Shown here in pieces: positions 39,894-50,804 of a DNA stretch of 64,000 nucleotides. The position numbers were made by a program, and so were the translations under genes. Origin of the DNA: Symbiodinium natans (Eukaryota > Sar > Dinophyceae > Suessiales > Symbiodiniaceae). The DNA lies in contig CAJNDS010000710.1 of the NCBI GenBank assembly GCA_905221605.1, positions 19,872-83,871 of the forward strand, in the 5' to 3' direction. How positions within the stretch are numbered: position 1 is the first letter of the stretch; the number at the start of each line of letters is the position of its first letter. The notes below the pieces were generated by a model, which saw only the letters and a program-made list of their open reading frames with translations, did no database searches and was not told where the DNA came from.

Positions 39894-41237
39894 GTGCTGA
39901 CTACTATCTTGCTGCGGTCTTACTTCGTCGTGCCGCAGCTACCGTCCTGGAACCCACCGCACAAAGCCATTGCGGCACCTCTGACGTTGTGGTCGAAGGG
40001 CCACACCCACACCAGCAAGGAAACGGCCACCAGCCCTGTCAGGCAAAAGACTGCGCAGCTATCTACTGGAGACACTGTGGAGACTACCCAAATCGGGGCC
40101 TCCAGTGATGCCGTAGCGCACGAAGTCCTTGATAGGCAGCATCCGCTCGACGTTTCTCTTCCCGCACGACAAGGGCTCGATTTTGGGAAGTATCGACCGA
40201 AGACGCTCTGTCAAGAGAACGTCAGCCACCAGCTCATCCACGTCCATCACGAAGGCCAAGGCCACAGCGTTCAGGACAATGTCCGACAGGTTGACTGTCT
40301 GCGCAAGATAAATGCACCCAATAACTCCCAACCAGCCCATGACCAGAAGCCTTGGAAGGATGAGAAAGACCAGCGCCATGATTCTTTGGAATGGCCGCAT
40401 GCCAAGTATCTTAATGTTGCCATCTGGATCCCTGACCAGGAACTCATCACCGTGGGAGAGGCTTGGAAGATGTATCACAGCCATGGCCTGTTCCACACAA
40501 CGTCGGTACTCGACCATGATGGTGAACACCCACAGGATAATGGCCAGCGCGCTGAGGATGTAGCCTCGCTGGGTCTGTCAAATAGCTTGGTGGCTTGGGG
40601 CCTGGCAGGTGTCACATGGGGGAAATACGAAAACATAAAGGCTCTGCACAAACATGAATATGCTTTCTCCGGAACCTGGAACAGGCATGTACAAATAGGC
40701 GTACATCAACTTGAACTCCTCCTGTTCGAAAGACCATAACTCTTGATTGCAAAGTCGTCTGAGAAGACTCTCGCCCGAGGCACCATCGAACGCACTCGAT
40801 GGGTGCGCGTTCTGCACACGCCACCTCAGCATCTCTTCCACAGTGCCTATGGTGAAGGGGCTGTCCAGCATGTCGAAGGCGACTGTGAATACCAAGGCCA
40901 GCTGCAACAGCAAGTTCAGGAGACAGCCGCAGCACAAAATAATCCTGTCTGTGACGTTCGACACATTAAAGAACAGCAGCAGGGCTGCATCTCACATAGA
41001 TTGATCGAACTCATACAGTGCATTGCTGTTGTTCTCATTACATTCTTCCGGCACTTCCGCAACTGCCACCTCAACGCAGGGCTTAATACCCTCAATGGCC
41101 GTCGATGCGCTGTGTCCGGCGCCCTGCTGCAAGACTTGCTTCAAGCATTGCTCCAATTCGCGTATGCGCTGCTCGTGGGACTGGACCATCTCCGCCAAGG
41201 ACCCATTCGCATTGTCCCCCTGAGGCGAAACAGCCAT
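39890..41237 (-). pseudogene. Multi-pass membrane protein, intronless, two in-frame TGA and a frameshift
   Basis: From ATG at 41237 one frame runs to 40059 with only two stops, both TGA (40994–40992 and 40580–40578). It encodes an N-terminal coiled-coil-like part (HEQRIRELEQCLKQVLQQG), a helix LLFFNVSNVTD–RIILCCGCLLNLLLQLALV, RRLCNQELWSFEQEEFK, helix ILSALAIILWVFTIMVEY, helix MALVFLILPRLLVMGWLGVI, then NLSDIVLNAVALAFVMDVDE. At about 40060 the frame stops, and the next helix (LTGLVAVSLLVWVWPF) continues one frame over to a stop or a possible donor (GAA|GTAAGA) near 39895. I recall similar multi-copy dinoflagellate membrane proteins with Trp at the first TGA position (S-M-W-D-A-A), which suggests TGG→TGA. 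No introns are visible, so a retroposed copy is possible. No molecular function is assigned. Confidence 0.7.
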
Positions 41238-41239
41238 GT

Positions 41240-41518
41240 GAGGTCAAGGCTGGGCTCTCTCGCTCTCGCGCTCTCTCGCGCTCTCTCGCGCTCTCTCTTC
41301 TTCTACCCAGCGAAGAGGCCCTCCCCAGTCTCTCTCTCTCTCTCTCTCTGTTTCTCTTCTTCTTCTACTTCTACCCAGCGGAGAGGACCCCCCAGGGGGG
41401 AGCCCCCGGCCACTACGGCCCGCTGCTCGGTTCTCTGTTTCTCTCTCTCTCTCTCTTCTCTCTCTCTTCTCTCTCTCTTCTCTCTCTCTTCTCTCTCTCT
41501 TCTCTCTCTCTTCTCTCT

Positions 41519-41557
<39 letters not shown>

Positions 41558-41567
41558 CTCTCTCTCT

Positions 41568-41612
<45 letters not shown>

Positions 41613-41720
41613 TATTTTTTAGTTTTTTTATTTACTGTTTATCTTTTACCTTATTTACATATATATATATATGTATATATATGTCTAGATAGATATAGAT
41701 ATAAATATAGAGAGATACGT
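41240..41720. repeat. TC-rich and TA-rich microsatellites
   Basis: A CTCTCG/TCTCTCTTC array (41250–41570) is followed by (TA)n at about 41571–41608 and a second TA-rich patch (41660–41710). Two copies of a TTCTACCCAGCG–GAGG block interrupt the TC array. The array begins three bases from the start codon of the membrane-protein pseudogene, so any leader would be almost pure GA on the coding strand. Confidence 0.9.
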
Positions 41721-41875
41721 ATATAATCACAATATGCATACCTACACTTGGGGATTGAAGCACATGTGCAAGCGTTCGATGCGCCCAAGAAAACACCCAT
41801 CTTTGCAAAAAGACTGCCTGACGCTTAGAAGGCAGGGAAATCTTGCACCACGAAACAATCAGCAAGAGCAACGGT

Positions 41876-41985
41876 TTACGGTTTAGGGTTTAGGGTTTAG
41901 GGTTTAGGGTTTAGGGTTTAGGGTTTAGGGTTTAGGGCTTCGGGTGTAGGGTTCAGGATTTAGGGTTGGGGGTTTAGGGCCGTGG
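41876..41985. repeat. Telomere-like (TTTAGGG)n run
   Basis: About nine perfect TTTAGGG units, then several decayed ones. This is the plant/dinoflagellate-type telomere repeat in an internal position. No subtelomeric gene loss is seen next to it. Confidence 0.9.
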
Positions 41986-44900
41986 GTTTGAGAGCGGCAA
42001 GAGGTGCATCATTGACTGTCGTTTGAGCTTGCACACTGCTTTCCCGTTCCTCCTCGGGCATGTCCCCGCCAGGCTGGTCCAGCTTGGACATAGGCATGGC
42101 AGCGACTGGAAGCCGTTAGTGGTTGAGCAGCCTAGATGCCTGAAAACGGCTGTTGCACCGTGCTGCTGCTCCTTCACCCCAGAAACGCCACAAGCTGCTT
42201 TGCGATGCTGCAATGTAATCAATCAAAGATGCTTGCAAATGGAGGCAGCTGCATGGACACGCAATCCTCCGAAAAGACAATCGGCGCATTAACCTTTGCC
42301 CAGGGCAGGATGGATTTCTTGCATTTCTCGGCCCTCCCCGAACGACCTTCCCGAGCACGAGCAGGGCTTATTTTTCTGGTCAGCCAGCAGTCCGCCGCCG
42401 GGAACTTTCTCCACGTCAGGCACACAAGTCCGACATTTCGGAGACTTACCATCACTGTTCGCATGATTGCAATCCATGCTGGCTCAGCCATGCATGTAGG
42501 CATTTAGAAGGCATGTGACAGGTCGTCGACTGCATGACAGGCCGTACGACAAGGGGAGCAACCGCTAAGAAAGAAGATGTTTCTGGGGTGGCCCGTGCGT
42601 TCATGCTGCTGAACTTAAACTGCCTGACTGTCCTGGGAGCAGGACCACAACACCGGTCTCTGCTAAACACAGTACTGCCTTTCAGGGTTGATGAATCCAA
42701 AACGCATCAATGCAGAACATGCATCACATACATCTTCTAGTACATATACATATATACACACATTTGTGGATGTGTGCATATACATGTATATACACTGATA
42801 TTTGTGGATGTATGTGTCAGGCAAGACAATTTGCGAAGGCACAAACCCGTATATAGGGCCACTAGGGATATGGCACCCGGACATCAAAAAAGCTATCATG
42901 ACAAACGAAATACTCAGAAGTTGCTCCGATGCACCTCAGCCCCTAAGCCCCTAAACCCTAAGCCCTAAACCCTAAACGCCCGGGACAGTTTCGATGTCCA
43001 ATAATGCAGCCCGGGCCAAGGGGCGCCAGGATGTTGAGCCGCTTCGGCTCCATGTTCAGCCGACTCGCTCACTTCGTGAGTCGACTTCGGGGCTTAGGAG
43101 GGCTTAGGGTTTAGGGTTCAGGGTTCAGGGTTTAGGGTTTAGGGTTTAGGGTTGGGGGTTTAGGGTTTAGGGCTTAGGGCTTAGGGCTTAGGGCTTGGGG
43201 TTTACAGTCGGGTGCCTGCCGTAGGGCCCTCCCGGAGCTTCAATCCTGAAGACTCTTCTCCAAGCGCTTGAGCCACCGGGGCCCAGCAAACAAATAGCCC
43301 ACGATGCAGGCTTCGGCACCTTAGTGAGACGCTGATCAATGTCGAGTCCAGGGCTTGGGGCCTTTGTGTTTCGGGCTTTCGAGCTCCCACAATATGCGCG
43401 TCCCACTTCTCGAGCTGCATACACAACCAACACAGGTTCCATGCAGCACTAGAATTGCAAGGAACCCTGCTAAGCTGAAAGCATCACCTGACTGACCCGC
43501 GATGGAGACATGGGCTGAAAAACACTGCTCAAGGGACTCAAGGTGGAACCCTTACAAGAATTATACGGAAAAGATTGAAGGCCCCTTCTAAGGGTCCCTT
43601 CTACCCCTTCAACTGCTAATGTGGACATTCGACTACACTGTGTTTTTGGTATGATGAGAACCTTCGCTCATTTCCCGCCCGATATCTGGGGAATAGTCAG
43701 GGTTTAGGGTTTGGGATTCAGGGTTTAGGCTATCTTCGCTTGTGCCTGTGAACCAACCCACATGACAGCCAAACAGTGCGGCGAAGCCACAAAAAGCAGG
43801 CAACGGGAGCAGCTCGTCTTTCTCCTCAGCGATGACATCGGTGGATAGCCCTACAACCCAAGCCCACCCAAACCCATGTTCTCCCATGTTCTTCAAACTC
43901 CCAAGCGTCGGAGAAGTAGAAGCAAACGTCAACCAAGCTGGACATCAGCACGACCATCAGCACCTGAAGAGGCTGTGGTACCGTTGATGTTACCTACAAC
44001 CTAACAACTACAGCTCATGACAAGACCCCCCCTTGTTCGGGGTTCAGGGTGCTTCTGGGCCTTTGGACCATGAACACATCTTGGCTGCATCCAAGTCCTT
44101 GTGCCGCCTCCTCTCAAAATCTCGTATGGGTCAAAGCTTTAAGAGGATGACGACTCGGGAAACGTACTGATTGATGCCCCTCCATGGCCCGCCATGGCTC
44201 TTGGACCCTACCACATCAAAGGCACGGCAATGGGGGCAGAGACCATCGCCAGAAGAAGGCGTGAGAAGCCACGGCGCTTCAAGAGCACGCCTGCCTTCCA
44301 CGGCTGGCAAGTGTTTAGCAAAGGGGGTGCATGGGGCAACGTCGGTTTATCTTGCTCGTTGTCTGGCATTCCCCGCAGAATCGTGGCAAGTTACAGTCTC
44401 AAACGCCACATGCCACTTGGAAGGGTACGTTTTACCCCAATTCTCACTGTGCTTATACCCTGCTTGGAGGAAGTAGGGGGCTTAACAGTACAGCTATACT
44501 TAGGGTTATAAGTACCCATGAACCTCCAAGCCGCAGCCTCTGAACCCTGAACTCACAACCCTCCAGCAGCCTTCGCTAAGACCAAAACGCACCAGGCAGC
44601 GAAGAGAAGCACGACACTGTGCTTGGCGATGGTGACAAATTCACGGATTAACATCCTTCAGGGGGATGGGGGTTTACAGCTCAGATTTTTTTGGGGCTTA
44701 GGGAACCCTGAACTTTCAAGGATGTCCCTGCAATCATCTGTCGAAGGTATTACGGGTGTTACTCGAACCCTAGCTGGACTAAACTCTGCGAAGCATCTTA
44801 CAGCATACTTTGTCAGCCATGACTGGAACCCACGACCTCAACGTCGGGACATGGCTGAAGCTTCTTCAGTTTGAAGGGCTTTTAGCTTAGGAGCGAAGAG

Positions 44901-47900
44901 GAGCGAAACCTGCCAAGAGTCAAGAGCCCTCTCTCACGGACATTTCTCACTTCCGAAAGCTCCAAGTCGGAAAAACGTCCAGGTTTGGGGCTCTCGGGCT
45001 TAAGGCTTCGGGTTTAGGGTTTAGGGTTTAGGCTCCAAGAACAACCTTTGTAAAACTTAAGCCATACATCCTAACCATGAGGCTCGTGGCCCCGACGCGG
45101 CCACACTGGGAAGGGCACCATGCTGCAAAACGTTTCATCGCCAAGATGCCCACCCATAATTTAGAGCGGCACAGCTGTGCAGCCTGACATCCCCCGTCTC
45201 TACGTGCTGCCGTTCTGCAAACACCCCCCTGGGCACGCGCAGCAGGAGTATGGAAGGTCACAGTCACAGTAGTGTCACAATATTCACAATATACTACATA
45301 CGCTTGCGGTATGCTACGCCCTTTCTCCCCGGCCTCTTTAGACTGTGTACGAGCCCGCCTGAGCTGCTCGTCTACGTAGTCGAAGTCGTAGACGTCCCAC
45401 TCGAAAACGAGGGTTGGCGAATACCAAGGCAACAGGCACACCGAGGGAGAAGCTACCATGCCTCGGCTGACATCATAGGGCCCAAGCAAGCTGAATTGGG
45501 GTTAAGGGGGGCATACTGTAGTACTTGATGATGTATACGATGTATACAATGTATTCTATTGGGTGCCGATGCTCTGGTAGGAAAACCTCCATGTGCTCTG
45601 CCCCTGAAATTTTCAAAACTTCTATGTCCTTTTATACTTTTCGAGCACGCTCGTCTCCTCCACCAAAGATTGAAACCAGTCTACGCCCTAATTTAAAAAA
45701 ATCATGCGATTGAAGTATGTGCTTTTAGGGTTATTCTACAGGGGGCCCCACCCCCACAGCCTTTTGTGTTTAAGCCATAATGTGACTTTGTGTTTAGAAC
45801 AGTAGGCCACTAACAGATTCAACAAACACGTGAATCCTGTCCAAACCTGTCATACAAGTATCATGAAAAGACCGCTCCTCCCCCCCCCCTCTACTCGTCT
45901 CGTTTTCTTTCCATCATGCCATCAAAAGGACTTGACTCGAAAAGACATAGGAATTGGAAAATCCCCAAACTCTGCGATTGGAAAGTTGACCAGGATTTAC
46001 AGTTTCCATTTTGAGATTAGGTGCTTGTTGTTCGCGCGTTTTGTATTGGGATTTCCCTGTGATTGAAACGGTGTTTTGTATTTCTGGTTTTGACTCCTTC
46101 AAACGTTCTATCGGTGGCGGGGTTTTCATTGAACAGAGCGGCCCTGCTTCTTTCCTTCCCTCCCTTCCCTTCCCTTCCCCTCCCTTCCCCTCCTCAATAA
46201 CAATGGAAGGCAGAAAGTGGCACGCGACATGCGGCAAGCACAAAGTCAGAGAAGGCAAGAAGCGCGAACCCTCGCACAGCAGCGTCAAAAACTTGTAATG
46301 TGATCTCCGCAATGGCCCTGATACTGATGATGGGCTCAAGAATTCAAGCAACCGTGCGAAGCTATGCCTTACGATCTCTCAGTCGATGTTCTTTACGCAG
46401 GACCCCACCCCCCCAAGCTGAGCAGAAGCTGTACGCACACTTGTACTCACGTGTCACCCACCAAGAAATCCTCCACAAGGCTACTTACAGGGTATCCGAT
46501 CCATTGCCTCCTTGCACAACATGGTTAGACTGAAACCGCAAACTTCCCAATCACTAAACCCTCACCATAAAACTTCTCAAGCAGATGCAGGCACAGACCA
46601 GGAGGTCGAATGGCAGCATAAAATCCGAACCCAGAAGCGTCTGCACTCTTTCACGCAACCTGCAAGCGCAAGGTCATGCAGGTCTGGCATTTCCCTAACG
46701 AAGGCTCGTTGTCAAGTACTCCTTTTGGTAGCCCGCATCCCGAAACACGAATTCTTGTTCGAAACGGAAGCGATACAGCACCAGCCAAGTTGGCGATTCG
46801 CAACCGGAAGGGAAACAGAACGATCCATGACTAACAACCCAACGGACCGTTGTGCACCGGAGGTGGCTAATCAACAGACGTCAACGGGACCCTCCGACCC
46901 TGACGTGATTGCCTGTTTTTTTGCTGCGATATGGCGACGATCATCGAATTTCCACGACTCGGCCCACAAGGTGCAACATTTATTGCCCTCTAGCTGTCCG
47001 AAACCTATATCAACACATCCTCACTGCTGCGCTTAGTTGTGCTTTACCCCGTTTCTCACGTTGCTATCCAACACATCCCACATTCTCACTGGGAACTCCA
47101 AGTACAACATTCGTGATGCCTACGAGCACCATCCGCTTGCAGCGCTCATCATACCACCGTAAACCCTACACACCCTAACCCCTGCACATCCTAAACCCTG
47201 AACAGCACTGAAACCCCAAACCCTAAACTCAGCCTCGCTTTCATAAGCCCTAGACCTTCAGGAGCTCCTTGGAGTCTTGGAACTCCCAGACGGGCAGGGT
47301 TTAGGGTTTGTTTTTTTAAGGGCTTAGGGTATAGGGTGTAGGGTGTAGGGCGTAGGGTGTGGGATCAAGCCGTGCCTTGTTTGAACCAACTTGTCGAAGG
47401 CATCCAAGTGAGGATCATCTCCTGGGGGCAAGCCCGGGCTGCCACTGGGAGCCACGATCTAAGGGTCTACGAGCTTGCATAGGCTTTGGGAATCTTTGGG
47501 GCATACACTGTGCTTGTCAAGAAGGACTGCAGGAGGATTGTGTTGGTAACTCATCAGGTGAGGGGTTCAGTGCGCATTGGGACGCGTAGGGCGAACGAAG
47601 AAGCGCCAGATTCAGGAGGACGAGGAAAAATGCCGACTGCTGCTCGATGTGGTCGAGTATGTGCCGGCCCAAACACGCGCCAAGCTCACTGTGGAACAGG
47701 CTGCAGACATGTGAAGCCACATACACACAAAGAGGCCAGTTTGCCATTTACCATGCTGAATGGAAAGTAGCTTGGCGAAACCACCCATGGCTCCAGATTG
47801 GTGCCGAGGGACTGTGCAGGTCCGGAGGCATGCTCAAGAGGTGCCGCTCCGTTGCGAGTGGCCAGCTATGCCGCCATGCAGACGCCCTTTTTATCGTGCG

Positions 47901-50780
47901 TACTCCAAGAAAGATCGCAAACTTTAATGCTTTATTGCTTGTGTAAGTTTGAGAGCTTATGACCTTGGACGTATAGGGCCGTATAGGGTTGAGAGTTTCA
48001 GAAACCCCGCCTTCACTCATGACTAGCCTGCTCAAAACCTTGGGCAGGCTCACTTGCGGAGAATTCTAAACTTCTGCAAGGGAAGTGTTTCATCAAACGA
48101 GCATGCTGACCTGCCTCCGGGAGTGGTGGCCTGCTCCGCCTTTCGTAGACTTTATGAAAACACTGGGGGATCCGACGTGCCTTGGGAAGGACGGACGAAT
48201 GTGAGGAGATATGAGGAGGTATGTCTGGAGAGAGTTGGGCCGAGGGCTGCAGATTCCTGTGCAGAGCCCCACAAAAACTTGCGGGGCTCCCGGTTCCAAC
48301 ACAATGTAACACAGCACCTTCGCGTACGCAAATCCGTCGTCGCGCATTTTGCTGCATTTTGCCCAGGGCATCCATGCCGCACGATAAGAACGTCCATGTT
48401 ACCAGTGCGTCCCCCAGAGCATCGATCCATGCCTGCACCGTCCGTGTTGCCGGTGCGCTCACTGCCCAGAGTATGCCATATTGCCAGTGGGTCATACATG
48501 GGCCCTTCTTGACACACTACATACATGTACTTCGCAGGATCGGATGGGATCGGGATCCAAGATCTTGTAGATAACCGCGCTCGAAACCCCACTCGAAACC
48601 TCTGTCACAACAAGCACCTGAAGCCACAACCACTGCAAATTCCAGGAGATTCCTTCTGAGGAAGTGTGCCCGACGGCTTTTCGTGGTTTGGGGAAGTTCA
48701 TGGGTTTAAGGCAGCTCTGAAATCCATGAGATGAAATCATGGAGCCACCAACTGTAGCCCGCTTGAACCACTTGAGCCCCCAAAGGCCCTCTATAAGCAA
48801 ACGGGTTGTGAAGGACCCAAAAACCCTCATCCCTAATTAAACCTAAACGGACCTAAACCCTGAAGGACCACAGCCCTGAAAGGGCCTCGGCTAGGTTTGC
48901 TCGAAGTTCGGCTCGCTTTGTCTTCAGAGCGAGTGCCTTTCGGCTTTCAGAGGCTGGACTTCTGCGTGCCCTCTTGCATGCTTGGATTCACTGGGCTTGC
49001 AAGGCCTCCAGGCTTCTCGGAAATCGCCTGTAGCCGTACTTGAAACCGCTGGAGCCCTAAACCCAAGCGAGACTCACCCTGCCTCGGCTGGCAGCCGTTT
49101 CTCGGCTCACTGTGCGTCGGGAGCCAAGGCCTTTCGAATTCAGATGCTTGAAGTGCAAGCTTTGCGCACGTTTGGGCGCTGAAAAGAATGTCTGGGATTC
49201 ACCGGGCTGGCCTCTAGGCTTCTTGGAATTTGGGCCTCTGTTTTTTGGAACCTTCCGGCCCCCGGATGCTTCAAGAGCTGGATTGGGACTTCCGGGATGA
49301 AGCTTGTTTCGTTGACCTGGTGACGATGCATCCTTCCATAGACCATTGATAGACCATTGCTATGTCATGCAACTTGTACTTGCTTAAGTGCATGATGACG
49401 AATCAATCGCCCTGTACACTTCCGGCATTTTGGAATGCTGCGTCGAGGAACAAGCGGGTGATGTAGTGCAATTGGTCCGCAGGTACATCGACTGATCTCT
49501 TGTTCCGTGGGCAAGCTCAACCCAGCCTTTGGCAGACATTTTGCAGCGCCGGCATCACTGAATTGAGTTGGCAGGTTGTAGCTGCATGCAATTCTTGGAT
49601 GTGAGTTTGGAAGTCATGCTTGGATTCTGCACAACCAGCCACGAAAAATCACGCAAACTATTCTCCGGTTTGATCCCTGCTTACAGCATTCACCCTCCGG
49701 CGGCTTTCAAATCAGTCGGAGGGCATTTGTGATGTGAAGGTCGCAATCGTTTCCAAAGTGATGCGAAGCACTAGCTGCTTTGATCGGCTCATTCCGCAAT
49801 GTTTCAAAGGCAACGCAAATCGAAAGACATCTCTCGAATTTGAAAGTTCCTTCAACAGGGGGCTTCAAGCCGTCATGGCTCAGGGCAGAGGTCGACAAGC
49901 TCCTGTCTCTGTTGAGCTGTTCCGAATGTGTGTTTGGGGTCTCTGTCGGGTCGTTTGGCAAAAGGTTCCGACGGCGCTCTGCGGAGACCTGGGCCATGAT
50001 GGGATTGGATTGGTTGAGGATGGGACCAAAAGATGCTTTATGCATCTCATACCTGTGCAGATGTGGGTTGCGCTACACACGCGATCTATGAAAAGCAGTG
50101 TGCACTCAGCACTAAGCCGTTTACATGGCCGACCCCTGAATGAGTTCTGTGAACGGATGTAAGATGTAAGAGCTGCGTGTCGCGACAGGCTTGAGCATCC
50201 TTTCCGAAGTAGCATTAGGAAATGGACCGCCGACTTCCGGGATGCTTGAACTTCGAGGTTTGGATCGCTGGTTTGGGTACCTCAACACCGATTCATTCCA
50301 GGAGTGCGCTAGCAAAGTGGTCCAGGCTTATGGTCAAGGCTTAATCCAAAGAAAGCCCAGAAGGAAGAGCAAAGAGCCCCCCAAATCCCCGGCCTCGGCT
50401 GGAACTCGCTTCTCGGTTCACTTCGCCATCGGAGCCTGTGCGTATCGGGGCACTTTCAGCATTCAGAAGCTTGAGTTTTTTCATTCGGGGGGGCAGGGGG
50501 GGGAAGGGGGAAGGGGGAGGGGGGCAGTCTACAATGAGTCTCAACAGGGCTTCTAGCGTCTAGGAGCAACGGGCCCTCTTAGTGCACTGGGTGTAGGGTT
50601 CAAGGGGCTTAGGCAGGGCCCAGTGCGGGCGATGTCGTCTAAGTCTGCTGCAGAAGCTCAAGAGGTTCGGAAACAGGGGGTCTCCAGGCATCACAATTCC
50701 GCTTTACCCTCTGGACTCTAAACGCCACAAGAACGGCTTGGAGCTCTAAGTAGAGGGTTTTACCTCACAAGGTAATTAGA
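41986..50780. other. Long unassigned stretch rich in telomere-like repeats
   Basis: About 8.8 kb with no gene I can support. TTTAGGG/CCCTAAA runs occur at about 42940–42978, 43095–43200, 43698–43730, 45005–45032, 47157–47225 and 47296–47352. Open frames with plausible composition include 45028–45489 minus (VFEWDVYDFDYVDEQLRRAR), 48013–48495 minus and 49734–50162 plus. They conflict in strand or lack splice partners, so they are left uncalled. The region could be long introns of the candidate gene at 50.8–53.5 kb, or intergenic. Confidence 0.45.
43085..43205. repeat. Telomere-like (TTTAGGG)n run with variants
   Basis: About fourteen units, mostly TTTAGGG with TTCAGGG, TTGGGGG and CTTAGGG variants, so partly decayed. 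A CCCTAAA-oriented run lies at about 42940–42978, giving opposed orientations about 110 bp apart. Confidence 0.85.
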
Positions 50781-50804
50781 TCAATGATCCTTCTCATGCC
50801 CTAC

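Noticed and set aside
40059-41237. TGA reassigned to Trp or used as selenocysteine
   Set aside because: All other genes here use TGG for Trp and end cleanly. A frameshift in the same locus fits a pseudogene better, and no selenoprotein family is recognised.
41876-43205. True chromosome end
   Set aside because: Telomere-like runs are short, in both orientations, and followed by more than 20 kb of other sequence with further runs.
46512-47036. 174-residue plus-strand frame
   Set aside because: No domain, no splice support, composition close to random, and opposite in strand to all confident genes.
49707-50215. Protein-like frames on both strands near 50 kb
   Set aside because: Three overlapping frames on two strands look equally plausible and none has a domain or a clear splice context.
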